Shown here: positions 1 through 7,015 of the stretch, piece after piece
Position numbering within the stretch: the stretch's first letter is position 1
How the letters are laid out: every line of letters begins with the position of its first letter
Assembly (NCBI RefSeq): GCF_900102035.1
Contig: NZ_LT629689.1
Coordinates: 5,483,501-5,547,500, forward strand
DNA from: Pseudomonas extremaustralis
GTDB taxonomy: Bacteria > Pseudomonadota > Gammaproteobacteria > Pseudomonadales > Pseudomonadaceae
Reading direction: 5' to 3'
DNA length: 64,000 nucleotides
Program-made: the position numbers and the translations under genes
The notes under the pieces: model-generated
Databases searched by the model: none
What the model saw: the letters and a program-made list of their open reading frames with translations, nothing else
Told to the model about the DNA's origin: nothing

Positions 1-414
1 CCAGGCGATGAACTCCGCATGCAGCACTTCGCGCTCGCGCAGTTGATCGTCCAGGCTCAGGCGCGGATGGGTGAGCATATCGGCCAGGCGCTCCAGCCCA
101 TCGGCGAAGCTCGCCAGTGGCAGCTCAAAGAAAAAATCCGTGGTGCGTTCACGGGTGCTGGCATTCACCTGGCCACCGTGACGCTGCACGTAGGCCATCA
201 GCCCTTCTTCGGTGGGAAAACGCTCAGTGCCCAGAAACAACAAATGTTCCAGAAAGTGCGCCAGGCCGGGCCATGCCAAGGGCACGTCATGGCTGCCGGC
301 CGCCACCCGCAGGGCCGCAGCGCTGCGCTTCAAACGCGGCGCATGACGCAGGGAAACCCCCAGGCCGTTGGCCAGGGTCAGGTGAAGATGATGGGGGGGG
401 GGCGGCGCAGGCAT
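1..414 (-). CDS. pqqF: PqqF, zinc peptidase of PQQ biosynthesis (N-terminal part, runs off left edge)
   Basis: The first 138 residues of an M16 (pitrilysin/insulinase) peptidase are visible. The inverted zinc motif HFLEH is at residues 53-57 and the downstream zinc-ligand glutamate is in REVLHAEF, at about residue 134, the usual 77-residue spacing. PqqF processes the PqqA precursor peptide in pyrroloquinoline quinone synthesis, and in Pseudomonas it sits next to davA as here. I chose the ATG at 412-414 because the reading frame opens only just upstream; an in-frame GTG lies two codons earlier. Codons 4-8 are built from a run of ten C, giving Pro-Pro-Pro-Pro-His, so slippage there would destroy the frame. 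The identification is firm; only about a fifth of the protein is in the window. Confidence 0.9.
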   Translation of the reverse strand, partial: MPAPPPPHHLHLTLANGLGVSLRHAPRLKRSAAALRVAAGSHDVPLAWPGLAHFLEHLLFLGTERFPTEEGLMAYVQRHGGQVNASTRERTTDFFFELPLASFADGLERLADMLTHPRLSLDDQLREREVLHAEFIAW

Positions 415-462
415 GGGCACTTCCGAAACGTAGGAGGCGCCTATGCTAGCAAACCCACCAGT

Positions 463-1257
463 TCAGGGCTTGTGCAGCGTGCCGTACAGTTCGGGGCGGC
501 GGTCTTGCAGGTAGTCGTTGGCAGCGCGGGCGTCGAGGATCGCTTGGTGTTCCAGCGTGCCAACGATCAAGGCTTCATCCAGGCCGGCCTGGGCGATGCG
601 CTGGCCATCCGGCGCGGCGATGCTGCTTTGCCCGCAATACTGGATTTCGCCTTCGTGCCCGCAGTAGTTGGCGTAGGCCACGTAGCACTGATTCTCAAAG
701 GCCCGCGCTCGCACGGTGACGTCGGCGACAAAGTCGAACGGCACCATATTCGCGGTGGGTACCAGGATCAGATCGGCGCCGGCCAGGGCCAGGCGCCGGG
801 TGTTTTCCGGGAACTCCAGGTCGTAGCAGATCAGCACGCCCAGTTTCCACCCGTTGAGTTCCACCAACGGGAAATCATTGCCTCCGGCACTGAACATCGA
901 ATGATCGAGGTCGCCGAACAGGTGCGTTTTGCGGTAGTTGCACAGGCGTTGGCCGTGGGCGTCGATCAACTGCACAGCGTTATAGATCTGCCCGTCCGCG
1001 GCGCGTTCCGGGTAGCCGTACAGGATTGCCAAGCCGGCACTTTGCGCCAGTTCGGCAATCGTCTGCGCCGAGTCGCCATCCTGCGCTTGGGCCAATGCGC
1101 CGACCGCTTTGGCGCCGATGTTGTAGCCGGTGAGGAACATCTCCGGCAGCACCAGCAGGTCGACACCGGACGCCTCATGGGCCAGGCGATGCAGGCGCTT
1201 GAGGTTGCCGGCCACATCCAGCGGCAGCGGCGGGCATTGGTACAGGGCGACGCGCAT
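463..1257 (-). CDS. davA: 5-aminopentanamidase (delta-aminovaleramidase) DavA, nitrilase superfamily
   Basis: A 264-residue carbon-nitrogen hydrolase. The Glu-Lys-Cys catalytic triad is E39 (LPEMFLTG), K110 (YRKTHLFG) and C144 (VLICYDLEFPE). DavA hydrolyses 5-aminopentanamide to 5-aminovalerate and ammonia, the second step of the aminovalerate route of L-lysine breakdown, in the cytosol. The start is the ATG at 1255-1257 with a clear TAAGGAG site; the open frame extends about 29 codons further upstream, but that stretch lies inside davB. It begins 10 bp after the davB stop, so the two are cotranscribed. The order davB-davA-pqqF is the one in other Pseudomonas genomes, which supports DavA over a generic nitrilase. 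Confidence 0.88.
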   Translation of the reverse strand: MRVALYQCPPLPLDVAGNLKRLHRLAHEASGVDLLVLPEMFLTGYNIGAKAVGALAQAQDGDSAQTIAELAQSAGLAILYGYPERAADGQIYNAVQLIDAHGQRLCNYRKTHLFGDLDHSMFSAGGNDFPLVELNGWKLGVLICYDLEFPENTRRLALAGADLILVPTANMVPFDFVADVTVRARAFENQCYVAYANYCGHEGEIQYCGQSSIAAPDGQRIAQAGLDEALIVGTLEHQAILDARAANDYLQDRRPELYGTLHKP

Positions 1258-1267
1258 AGTCAGCTCC

Positions 1268-2971
1268 TTACTCGGCCAGGGCAATCGGCCCGATTTCATC
1301 GAACACATCGCCCGGCCCCGGGTTCTCTGGGTGAGTGTGACCACCGAAGTGGGTCATGATGCCCCACACCGCGTTCAGCGAGGTTTGTACGGCACCCTCG
1401 ACCCAGGCGGGGGTCCAGGATACGTCGTCGCCCGCGATAAAAATCCCACGTTGTTCGGCGGGCATGTCCTTCTGCATGAAGTGCGCATACATCCGCTGGT
1501 TGTAGCGATAGTGGCCAGGCAGCGCACCCTTGAAGGCGCCGAGGAAATGCGGGTCGGCTTCCCAGGACACGGTGATCGGGTCGCCGATGATGCGCGCCTT
1601 GATGTCGACTTTCGGGTAGATCTTGCTCAGTGCGTCGAGGGCCAGCTTCACGCGTTTATCGATGGGCTGCGGCAGCATTTTCAGCGCATCGCTCATCCAC
1701 GAGTACGACAGGCAGATCACGCCTGGCTTGTCGTCGCCGTTGTCGAACAGGTAAGTGCCACGGGTCAGGCGATCGGTGAGGGTCATGCTCATCAGGTCGC
1801 GGCCGGTTTCCGGGTCTTTGTCTTTCCAGAACGGGCGGTCGACCATCACGAAAGTCTTCGACGATTGCATGTAGCGGGTGCGGTCCAGGGCCATCCACAT
1901 CTTTTGCGAGAACAGGCTTTCGTCGCACTCGATCTGGGTGGTCAGCAGCCAGCTTTGGCAGGTGGTGAGCACGGCGGCGTATTCGCGCGTGTCGCCGTAG
2001 TTGTCGGTGACGGCGAAGCGGCCCCCATCGGCGTGGGCGATACGCTTGACCCCGGCCCGTGGCGCGCCGCGGTGCAGGGAGCTGAGGCTGGTGCCGGCCG
2101 GCCAATGGGCGCAGCGCTCCGGCACATGGCGCCAGATGCCCATGGGTACCTGCGCCACGCCGCCGACTACCAAGTGTTGGTGGTCGTCGCAGTTGGTCAT
2201 CACCACGCGGAAGATTTCCAGCATCGAGTTGGGGAAGTCCGAGTCCCAGCCGCCGGTGCCGAAACCGACCTGGCCGAACACTTCGCGGTGATGGAACGAC
2301 AACTTGGCGAAGGCTTTGGAGGTGGCGACGAAGTCGTAGAACGTGCGGTCGTCCCACAGTGGCACCAGCTTGTTCCACAGCGCTTTGAGGCGCGGTACGT
2401 CACGGTCGCGGATGGCTTGCTGAATGTCGCCGAATTGCGAGCCGGCTTCCAGGGCGTCGGCCCAGGCGTCAGCCACTTCCTGGAAGAGCGCAGGCAAATC
2501 GGAAAGTTTTTGTGCGTAGTGGGTCTGGCCTTCCAGGTCGATCACGGTGCTGCCGGAGGCCGGGGTCAGTGGGTTGGGGAAGGGTTTGGTTTCCAGGCCC
2601 AGTTTGTCCACATAGTGATAGAACGCTGTGGACGATACCGGGAAGCGCATGCCGCCCAGTTCGGCGATGATTCCTTCGGCGCCTTCAAAGGCCTGTGAGC
2701 GCAAGCGCCCGCCCATCTTCGAGGCTTCGTACACCACCGGCTTCAGGCCCAGTTTCATCAGCTCATAGGCGGCCACGAGGCCCGCGATCCCGGCGCCGAC
2801 GATCGCCACTTCGGCGCCATGGTGGGCGGCGGGGATGCTGCCCAGGCCGGCGGGGTGTTCGATCCAGTCATCAAAGGCGAAGGGGAAATCGGGGCCGAAG
2901 ATGGTGATGGGTTTCTTGCCGTCTGCGGGGTGGCGATTGGTCTTGCTGATGCTGCTGGACGGAATGCTCAT
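1268..2971 (-). CDS. davB: L-lysine 2-monooxygenase DavB (flavin amine oxidase family)
   Basis: A 567-residue FAD-dependent amino-acid monooxygenase. The dinucleotide-binding motif VAIVGAGIAGL is near residues 55-65, followed by the second FAD motif YEASKMGGRLRS near 81-92. The C-terminal FAD region reads GIFIAGDDVSWTPAWVEGAVQTS. Family members of this length are often labelled tryptophan 2-monooxygenase; the adjacent davA indicates lysine as substrate. The enzyme converts L-lysine and O2 to 5-aminopentanamide, CO2 and water. The promoter should lie in the 147-bp gap before the Lrp gene, where a TATACT-like box (reverse strand, 3013-3018) is visible. A truncated substrate-specific reading cannot be made from sequence alone. 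Confidence 0.87.
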   Translation of the reverse strand: MSIPSSSISKTNRHPADGKKPITIFGPDFPFAFDDWIEHPAGLGSIPAAHHGAEVAIVGAGIAGLVAAYELMKLGLKPVVYEASKMGGRLRSQAFEGAEGIIAELGGMRFPVSSTAFYHYVDKLGLETKPFPNPLTPASGSTVIDLEGQTHYAQKLSDLPALFQEVADAWADALEAGSQFGDIQQAIRDRDVPRLKALWNKLVPLWDDRTFYDFVATSKAFAKLSFHHREVFGQVGFGTGGWDSDFPNSMLEIFRVVMTNCDDHQHLVVGGVAQVPMGIWRHVPERCAHWPAGTSLSSLHRGAPRAGVKRIAHADGGRFAVTDNYGDTREYAAVLTTCQSWLLTTQIECDESLFSQKMWMALDRTRYMQSSKTFVMVDRPFWKDKDPETGRDLMSMTLTDRLTRGTYLFDNGDDKPGVICLSYSWMSDALKMLPQPIDKRVKLALDALSKIYPKVDIKARIIGDPITVSWEADPHFLGAFKGALPGHYRYNQRMYAHFMQKDMPAEQRGIFIAGDDVSWTPAWVEGAVQTSLNAVWGIMTHFGGHTHPENPGPGDVFDEIGPIALAE

Positions 2972-3118
2972 GGCGGACCCTGGCTGGCGACTCGGCGGGA
3001 CGTGACCCGCTGAGTATAGGAAAAGATGGCAGCCAGTTTAGGGAGCGTTGCGCTCGTTAATAAGACGCAAAGTGTCGTCGAATTGGATTGGTTTTAGTCA
3101 ATCTGACGAACTCGGTGG

Positions 3119-3565
3119 TCAGATTGGCTGTCCGCGATCCAATTTGTTACTGAGGATGATCGAGGTGGTGGTTTTTTCTACACCGTCGACGCTGCCGATC
3201 TGGTCGAGCAGTTGGTCCAGTTGCTCTGGCGAATCGGTACGCAGCCAGGCCACGTAATCGAACTCGCCGCTCACCGCGCACAACTGTTGCACCTGAGCCA
3301 TGGTGCTCAACCGACGCAGCACCTCCTTGCCTGAGCGCGGCTGCACGGTAATCCCCACATAGGCTTGCAAGCCACCGTCCGCCACCCGCTGGCCCAGGCG
3401 CACGCCATAACCGGCGATCACCTGGGTTTTCTCCAGGCGCGCCAGGCGCGAGGTGACGGTGGTGCGCGCGATACCCAACTGCCGCGCAAGCATGGCCACG
3501 CTTTCGCGGGCGTTGAGCTGCAGGGCGGCGATCAGTTGGCGATCGATTTCATCTAGAACGGACAA
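3119..3565 (-). CDS. Lrp/AsnC family transcriptional regulator
   Basis: A 148-residue protein. The N-terminal AsnC-type helix-turn-helix contains LARQLGIARTTVTSRLARLE and the C-terminal part is the RAM ligand-sensing domain. Length is typical for the family. The chosen start is TTG at 3563-3565 (LSVLDEIDRQLIAAL), because the open frame upstream has no family similarity and no better start; a GGAG-like site lies just before it. It is transcribed in the same direction as davB, 147 bp upstream, and probably senses an amino acid and controls davBA. That target is inference from position. Confidence 0.85.
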   Translation of the reverse strand: MSVLDEIDRQLIAALQLNARESVAMLARQLGIARTTVTSRLARLEKTQVIAGYGVRLGQRVADGGLQAYVGITVQPRSGKEVLRRLSTMAQVQQLCAVSGEFDYVAWLRTDSPEQLDQLLDQIGSVDGVEKTTTSIILSNKLDRGQPI

Positions 3566-3721
3566 GGGAGGCTCCGAAACGGGCGGTAATAGGCGGCATG
3601 TTACAGGCTTGCGTCGGCGAGCAGGCAGCGGGGCTTGCAGATGGATTGAGCGTAGGAAACTTAATAGCGAGCAGCTACTATCGAGTGCTCCACAACACGG
3701 TACTAACAGCAGGGCCACGTT

Positions 3722-4249
3722 TTGAATCTAGACACCTTGATGGAATATTGGCAGTGCGAAGTATCGAATAAGAAAAAACGCGGAAGCCGCATAGGGCTCA
3801 TCAGCAACATCTTCAAGCGGATTCGCAAGTACAACACCCTGCGCTACTTATTCATGTTTCGACTGGCCCAGTATTTTTATTCTGGAAATCGTTTTGCGCG
3901 TGCTTACGCCAAGCGACTGGAGAGAAAGCTCAACCTCAAGTACGGCGTCGATATCAGTATCGATGCCCAAATAGGGAGCGGCTTTCGCATCGGGCACCTG
4001 CCGGGGGTAGTGATCACCGGCAACGTCAAAATCGGCCGCAACTTTTTCATCCGTCAAAACACCACGATTGGCATTAAGACCCTGGGGTTGGACCGCTATG
4101 ATCTGGTCATTGGGGACAATGTCAGCATCGGCGCCAATAGCTGCGTCATCGCAGATACCCTGACGATCGGCGACAACGTCACGATCGGGGCCATGTCGTT
4201 CGTCAACAAGGACATCGCGAGCGGAAGCACATTTTATAACGCTCGATGA
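3722..4249 (+). CDS. Hexapeptide-repeat acetyltransferase (serine O-acetyltransferase-like)
   Basis: A 175-residue protein whose second half is a left-handed beta-helix built of hexapeptide repeats (for example IGSGFRIGH, VKIGRNFFIR, LVIGDNVSIGANS, LTIGDNVTIGA). The GHLPGVVITG segment matches the catalytic-His region of CysE-like enzymes, but the N-terminal domain of true CysE is missing. Such short members usually O-acetylate a sugar or serine-like acceptor; the acceptor cannot be named. The start is probably TTG at 3722 with AGGG seven bases upstream; an ATG at 3740 is the alternative and has no ribosome site. It is less GC-rich than its neighbours and lies at the edge of the accessory block. 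Confidence 0.72.
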   Translation: MNLDTLMEYWQCEVSNKKKRGSRIGLISNIFKRIRKYNTLRYLFMFRLAQYFYSGNRFARAYAKRLERKLNLKYGVDISIDAQIGSGFRIGHLPGVVITGNVKIGRNFFIRQNTTIGIKTLGLDRYDLVIGDNVSIGANSCVIADTLTIGDNVTIGAMSFVNKDIASGSTFYNAR

Positions 4250-4334
4250 CGTGGCAGGTGCGACACCCGCAGGACGCTATGGGGGCAACCGTCACTAAGG
4301 CGTTGCGCGATTGCGAGCTGCTATTCAGTGCGAT

Positions 4335-5024
4335 TTACCAGTATTCAGGTTTAATCGCGGGTTTCTTGCGTGTAGGGATCCGGGGTGGAAATTGGTGATT
4401 AGCAAGTTCAACCTCGGTCACCACGTGACGCATCCAATCGGCATACTGCTTGAGGGAGCCAGGTACCGTACGCTGAACACCTTCGCGGTGTGGCAGGATG
4501 ACGCCTATGCGAAGGTTGGGGAAATCTTCCCGAAGCGCTCTCAGGGCCGGAGTCATGTCCGTATCGCCAGAAACCACGACAATTTGCTGAGTGCGTTCAT
4601 CTGGCGGTAGGCGTTCTTCACGGGACGCAAGGCGATACATGCTGATCGCAATGTGAACGTCCGTTTCCTTCTCCTCTAGCTTCCAGACCTCGACTTGATC
4701 AGCTCTAGAGGCAGGTGTTTCTTTATTGATGAAGCGTGGGGCTTTGCCGGACTCAAGCTGGTGGCGCCCATAAAATACCTGCACATCATGTGCTATCAAG
4801 GCGCGTAGATACGTATCCTGGGCTTCTTTGGATGCAATGCCGCGACTGGCCAGCGATGGTTTCACACCGGAGGTGAAGAAGCTTATGGCGTTGATCGTGT
4901 TGTTTGGGTGCTCAACACCAACGATATGGGAGAGTAGAGCGGGGAGATTAAGCCACTTGTACGGAGTGCCCGCTAATAGGCCGTAAAACAGGTTGTAGCC
5001 ATCCACAAAGCAGGCAGTACGCAA
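4335..5024 (-). CDS. NYN domain-containing protein (PIN-like nuclease fold)
   Basis: A 229-residue NYN-domain protein. The expected acidic residues are present: D8 and N11 in CFVDGYNLFYG, D122 in EEKETDVHIA, and D154/D156 in VVVSGDTDMTPAL. These match the metal-binding active site of NYN/LabA-type ribonucleases, so activity on RNA is plausible but substrate and role are unknown. The start is TTG at 5022-5024 with a GGGGA site upstream; no ATG precedes the conserved VDGYN motif. It stands alone, with a strong hairpin immediately upstream (5047-5067). Proteins of this kind are common as isolated accessory genes and in phage-defence neighbourhoods, but no partner gene is seen here. Confidence 0.75.
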   Translation of the reverse strand: MRTACFVDGYNLFYGLLAGTPYKWLNLPALLSHIVGVEHPNNTINAISFFTSGVKPSLASRGIASKEAQDTYLRALIAHDVQVFYGRHQLESGKAPRFINKETPASRADQVEVWKLEEKETDVHIAISMYRLASREERLPPDERTQQIVVVSGDTDMTPALRALREDFPNLRIGVILPHREGVQRTVPGSLKQYADWMRHVVTEVELANHQFPPRIPTRKKPAIKPEYW

Positions 5025-5046
5025 AATTCAGTCCCCAGAAACGAAA

Positions 5047-5067
5047 AAACCGGCACTGGGCCGGTTT
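5047..5067. terminator. GC-rich hairpin with T tract, terminator-like
   Basis: An 8-bp perfect stem, AAACCGGC (5047-5054) with GCCGGTTT (5060-5067), and a 5-base loop, preceded by a run of A. It can act as a terminator on the reverse strand for a transcript arriving from the 78-residue gene, and it sits just upstream of the NYN gene. No plus-strand gene ends directly before it, so it may be a leftover from a deleted gene. Confidence 0.5.
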
Positions 5068-5157
5068 CTTCACCCCAACGGCCAGCGAACTGAATCACTG
5101 CGTACGGGGCTGAGTAGTGAGCCCATATTCCACTAATTGTTGAATAGGTTCAAGTAG

Positions 5158-5179
5158 GGGTGATCATTTTGGATCACCC
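5158..5179. repeat. Perfect 8-bp inverted repeat, possible operator
   Basis: GGGTGATC (5158-5165) and GATCACCC (5172-5179) flank a 6-base spacer. There is no T tract on either side, so it is a weaker candidate for a terminator than for a protein-binding palindrome. It lies between two reverse-strand genes, downstream of the 78-residue ORF and about 135 bp upstream of the NYN gene. Confidence 0.35.
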
Positions 5180-5242
5180 TGCATCACTGACCGTTCTGCC
5201 CCGTTCAGGGCGAAATTGTCATGTGGCGTGCTTGGCCTCGGG

Positions 5243-5479
5243 TCATATCGTGATGGGGCGCCAGCAGAAATCACGAACCACGATGACGTTGTTGCCATAA
5301 ATAATGTGAAGGTCGTTTCGCTTGAGTTGTTTCTGGATGTTTTCCATAACGACTTCAGCGAGGCGCTCCCTTTCGCAGACCTTATAAAACTGGTCCCATT
5401 TCAGGGTCACGCACTCATTCCCATTCTTGCGCATGATTTCATTCAGTTCTGCTGCGATGCTCTGCGCCGTCTTCGCCAT
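5243..5479 (-). CDS. Small hypothetical protein, 78 residues
   Basis: I do not recognise the family. The protein begins MAKTAQSIAAELNEIMRK and contains a charged helical middle (FYKVCERERLAEVVMENIQK) followed by a short beta-rich end (LHIIYGNNVIVVRDF), ending WRPITI. The start is the ATG at 5477-5479, with GGAG seven bases upstream; a longer start six codons up lacks such a site. Codon use looks coding. It sits in the accessory block between the NYN gene and the tRNA remnant, transcribed in the same direction as the NYN gene but separated from it by about 220 bp. Confidence 0.5.
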   Translation of the reverse strand: MAKTAQSIAAELNEIMRKNGNECVTLKWDQFYKVCERERLAEVVMENIQKQLKRNDLHIIYGNNVIVVRDFCWRPITI

Positions 5480-5706
5480 GATAATCTCCACAGGCATTGG
5501 TTTTTAAGCGTGCGTGGATCTTATACGTGGCTTAAAAATACGCAAGAGAATTCTTAAAAAAATCTTAGAGAGTTCTTATAGGGTGCTTGAAGAGGCTTGG
5601 TCGAGTCGAGGTTTTGCGCAGAGCTATCTGATGAAAAGGCCAGCCTACGCATCATCAACCGGCGAGATGATTTTCAGCACCGGTTTTTCAAATGCCAAAA
5701 ACGACA
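5480..5706. other. AT-rich intergenic stretch, no gene
   Basis: This stretch, AT-rich in its first half, separates the small 78-residue gene from the duplicated tRNA end. It holds clustered TTAAAAA and TCTTA motifs (5505-5580) that may form the promoter or operator of the reverse-strand small gene, but no clean -35/-10 pair. The open frame running from 5597 into the tRNA remnant is not a gene. Confidence 0.4.
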
Positions 5707-5783
5707 AAAGCCGCGCAATGCGCGGCTTTCGAATTGGTGGGCCCACACGGACTTGAACCGTGGACCAAAGGATCATGAGCCCT
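5707..5783 (-). repeat. Duplicated 3' half of tRNA-Ile2 plus terminator (attachment-site-like repeat)
   Basis: These 77 bp repeat 6988-7064 in direct orientation with four mismatches (at 5730, 5733, 5774 and 5780). The repeat covers the tRNA 3' end with CCA, the T arm, the variable loop and the anticodon arm, plus the downstream hairpin (AAAGCCGCGC with GCGCGGCTTT). Beyond 5783 the similarity stops abruptly, so the 5' half of the tRNA is absent. This is the form expected for the distal attachment site of an element integrated at the tRNA 3' end. A decayed tandem tRNA copy is the alternative. Confidence 0.72.
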
Positions 5784-5834
5784 AAAAAAGGTCCAGTGTT
5801 CATTGAGTGAGACCATAAAGCCGATTGTTTTTAA

Positions 5835-6032
5835 ATGGATAATTCCCATATTTCAGACTACAGCACGACGCCAGCCGAAGAGCAGTTGCTCAAGCTGAGG
5901 TATATTCACACCTCGGCCAACTGGAACCCTCCCACGAAGTTGCAAGGCTCCACGCCACGCACGGGATTGGTTTATTTTAACGCCCCCACCACGGATGGGA
6001 TCCGCGTACAGCATCCCCATGTACCCGACTAG
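5835..6032 (+). pseudogene. 65-residue ORF, probable C-terminal scrap of a larger secreted effector
   Basis: A short open frame immediately preceded by an in-frame stop (TAA at 5832-5834). The protein has no signal peptide and reads like the end of a larger protein, with the segment LLKLRYIHTSANWN and then VYFNAPTTDGIRVQHPHVPD. From memory this resembles the C-terminus of type VI lipase-type effectors, but I cannot confirm it without a search. Its stop codon overlaps the ribosome site of the next gene, a lipoprotein of a family often paired with such effectors, so the two look like the tail of an effector-immunity pair whose effector body is lost. Confidence 0.4.
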
Positions 6033-6043
6033 GAGTCACGAAC

Positions 6044-6700
6044 GTGCGAACACTCTGGATCTTGTTGGGGGCATTGTTGGTCGGCGGTTGCCAAGCTTCG
6101 GGCCTGACCTGGGGGCGTTCGGACCCGGACGCCGGACCGTGGGCGCTGGGTTTTGTCACACCTTACGCGATGGATGGCTGGGTTGAGGACAGCGCCACGG
6201 TCGATGTCGATGGGAACTTGTACCGTCGAATTGGCAGCGGTTGGGCTTCCGGAGGGGGGAAAAATGGCATTGATGGGGCCCGTGGTTGGGCGGTGAGAGG
6301 GGCTGGCACCGAAAGGGAGGTTAGGGATGCAAAACTTCCGGTACGCATCTATGTTCGCTGGCAATCGGTGGTCGAGCCGCAAACCTATCAAGGCTGGATC
6401 GAGATACCAGAGAGTGCACGGCAGGTCATGCGCAATGCCCTGACTATGGATTGTCCAAGTATTCCCGAGATGGCTGCAATCCCAAAGAGGGCCTCTGTAC
6501 TGTTCGGCCTTGCCCCCGGCGGTGTTGTGCAAATCTGGATGATGGATGAATGCCTACGCCCGGTGAAAGTCGTACATACACTGGTCGAAATAGAGCCCAA
6601 GGGACCTGCTCTTGGACTCTCCAATGGGAGTTATTTCCCCCAATCTGACGCTTCTAAGCTGTATATCGAAAAGTACGGAATCCCCTACGGAAGTTGGTAG
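6044..6700 (+). CDS. Lipoprotein, DUF2931-like, possible orphan immunity protein
   Basis: A 218-residue protein with a lipoprotein signal peptide: a short hydrophobic stretch ending in the lipobox LVGGC (cysteine 16). The mature part has features I associate with DUF2931: an early GFVTPYAMDGWVED block and the characteristic VRWQSVVEPQTYQGWIEIP block near the middle. The start is GTG at 6044 with AGGAG eight bases upstream. It would be anchored in the inner or outer membrane facing the periplasm. Members of this family are often encoded next to type VI phospholipase effectors, which suggests an immunity role. Only a scrap of a possible effector lies upstream, so here it may be an orphan. Confidence 0.62.
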   Translation: MRTLWILLGALLVGGCQASGLTWGRSDPDAGPWALGFVTPYAMDGWVEDSATVDVDGNLYRRIGSGWASGGGKNGIDGARGWAVRGAGTEREVRDAKLPVRIYVRWQSVVEPQTYQGWIEIPESARQVMRNALTMDCPSIPEMAAIPKRASVLFGLAPGGVVQIWMMDECLRPVKVVHTLVEIEPKGPALGLSNGSYFPQSDASKLYIEKYGIPYGSW

Positions 6701-6714
6701 GTAACCACGTATTT

Positions 6715-6737
6715 AGCTCGCCAATTGGCGGGCTTTT
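6715..6737 (+). terminator. Rho-independent terminator after the lipoprotein gene
   Basis: Stem AGCTCGCC (6715-6722) with GGCGGGCT (6727-6734), one T-G pair, a four-base AATT loop, and a short T tract. It begins 15 bp after the lipoprotein stop codon. Confidence 0.7.
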
Positions 6738-6738
6738 G

Positions 6739-6933
6739 CTATCCGGTGATGGGTTTCAACTTCCCACTCAGCAACAGCGCGCTGGCGGCATTGCCTGTGA
6801 GCTCTCCGGTATTTTCAGGCGGTGGTGTTGGTCCATGTTTGTGGCCGGCCAGCTGGCTGTTCATCTGTTCCACCAGGTCGAGCAGATCAAACTTTGATCT
6901 GTTGCTCAGAGGAAGTGGACACTTTTTGAACAC
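6739..6933 (-). CDS. Possible small ORF, 64 residues, unrecognised
   Basis: A reverse-strand frame fills most of the gap between the lipoprotein terminator and the tRNA terminator. It encodes a moderately hydrophilic protein (LLDLVEQMNSQLAGH, then TPPPENTGELTGNAASALLL), ending KLKPITG. I do not recognise it. No strong ribosome site precedes the ATG at 6933. It may be the end of a longer protein whose start was lost when the flanking DNA was rearranged, or simply noncoding. Confidence 0.25.
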   Translation of the reverse strand: MFKKCPLPLSNRSKFDLLDLVEQMNSQLAGHKHGPTPPPENTGELTGNAASALLLSGKLKPITG

Positions 6934-6987
6934 TATCGAGTTTTCGGCATGAAATTAGAGATAAAAAGTCGGATGACCAAAAACACG

Positions 6988-7010
6988 AAAGCCGCGCAAT
7001 GCGCGGCTTT
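6988..7010 (-). terminator. Terminator of tRNA-Ile2
   Basis: Perfect 10-bp stem AAAGCCGCGC (6988-6997) with GCGCGGCTTT (7001-7010) and a three-base loop. It begins 5 bp after the CCA end of the tRNA in the direction of transcription. The same hairpin is present in the duplicated copy at 5707-5729. Confidence 0.8.
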
Positions 7011-7015
7011 GGAGT

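Noticed and set aside
19..1359. 446-codon open frame across pqqF and davA
   Set aside because: Antisense to two genes with catalytic motifs; no domain.
5735..5783. Second tRNA gene
   Set aside because: Only the 3' half is present; the acceptor 5' strand and D arm are missing.
5597..5785. 62-codon frame ending WAHTDLNRGPKDHEP
   Set aside because: It reads through the duplicated tRNA terminator and tRNA half; this protein end is a known annotation artefact of tRNA sequence.
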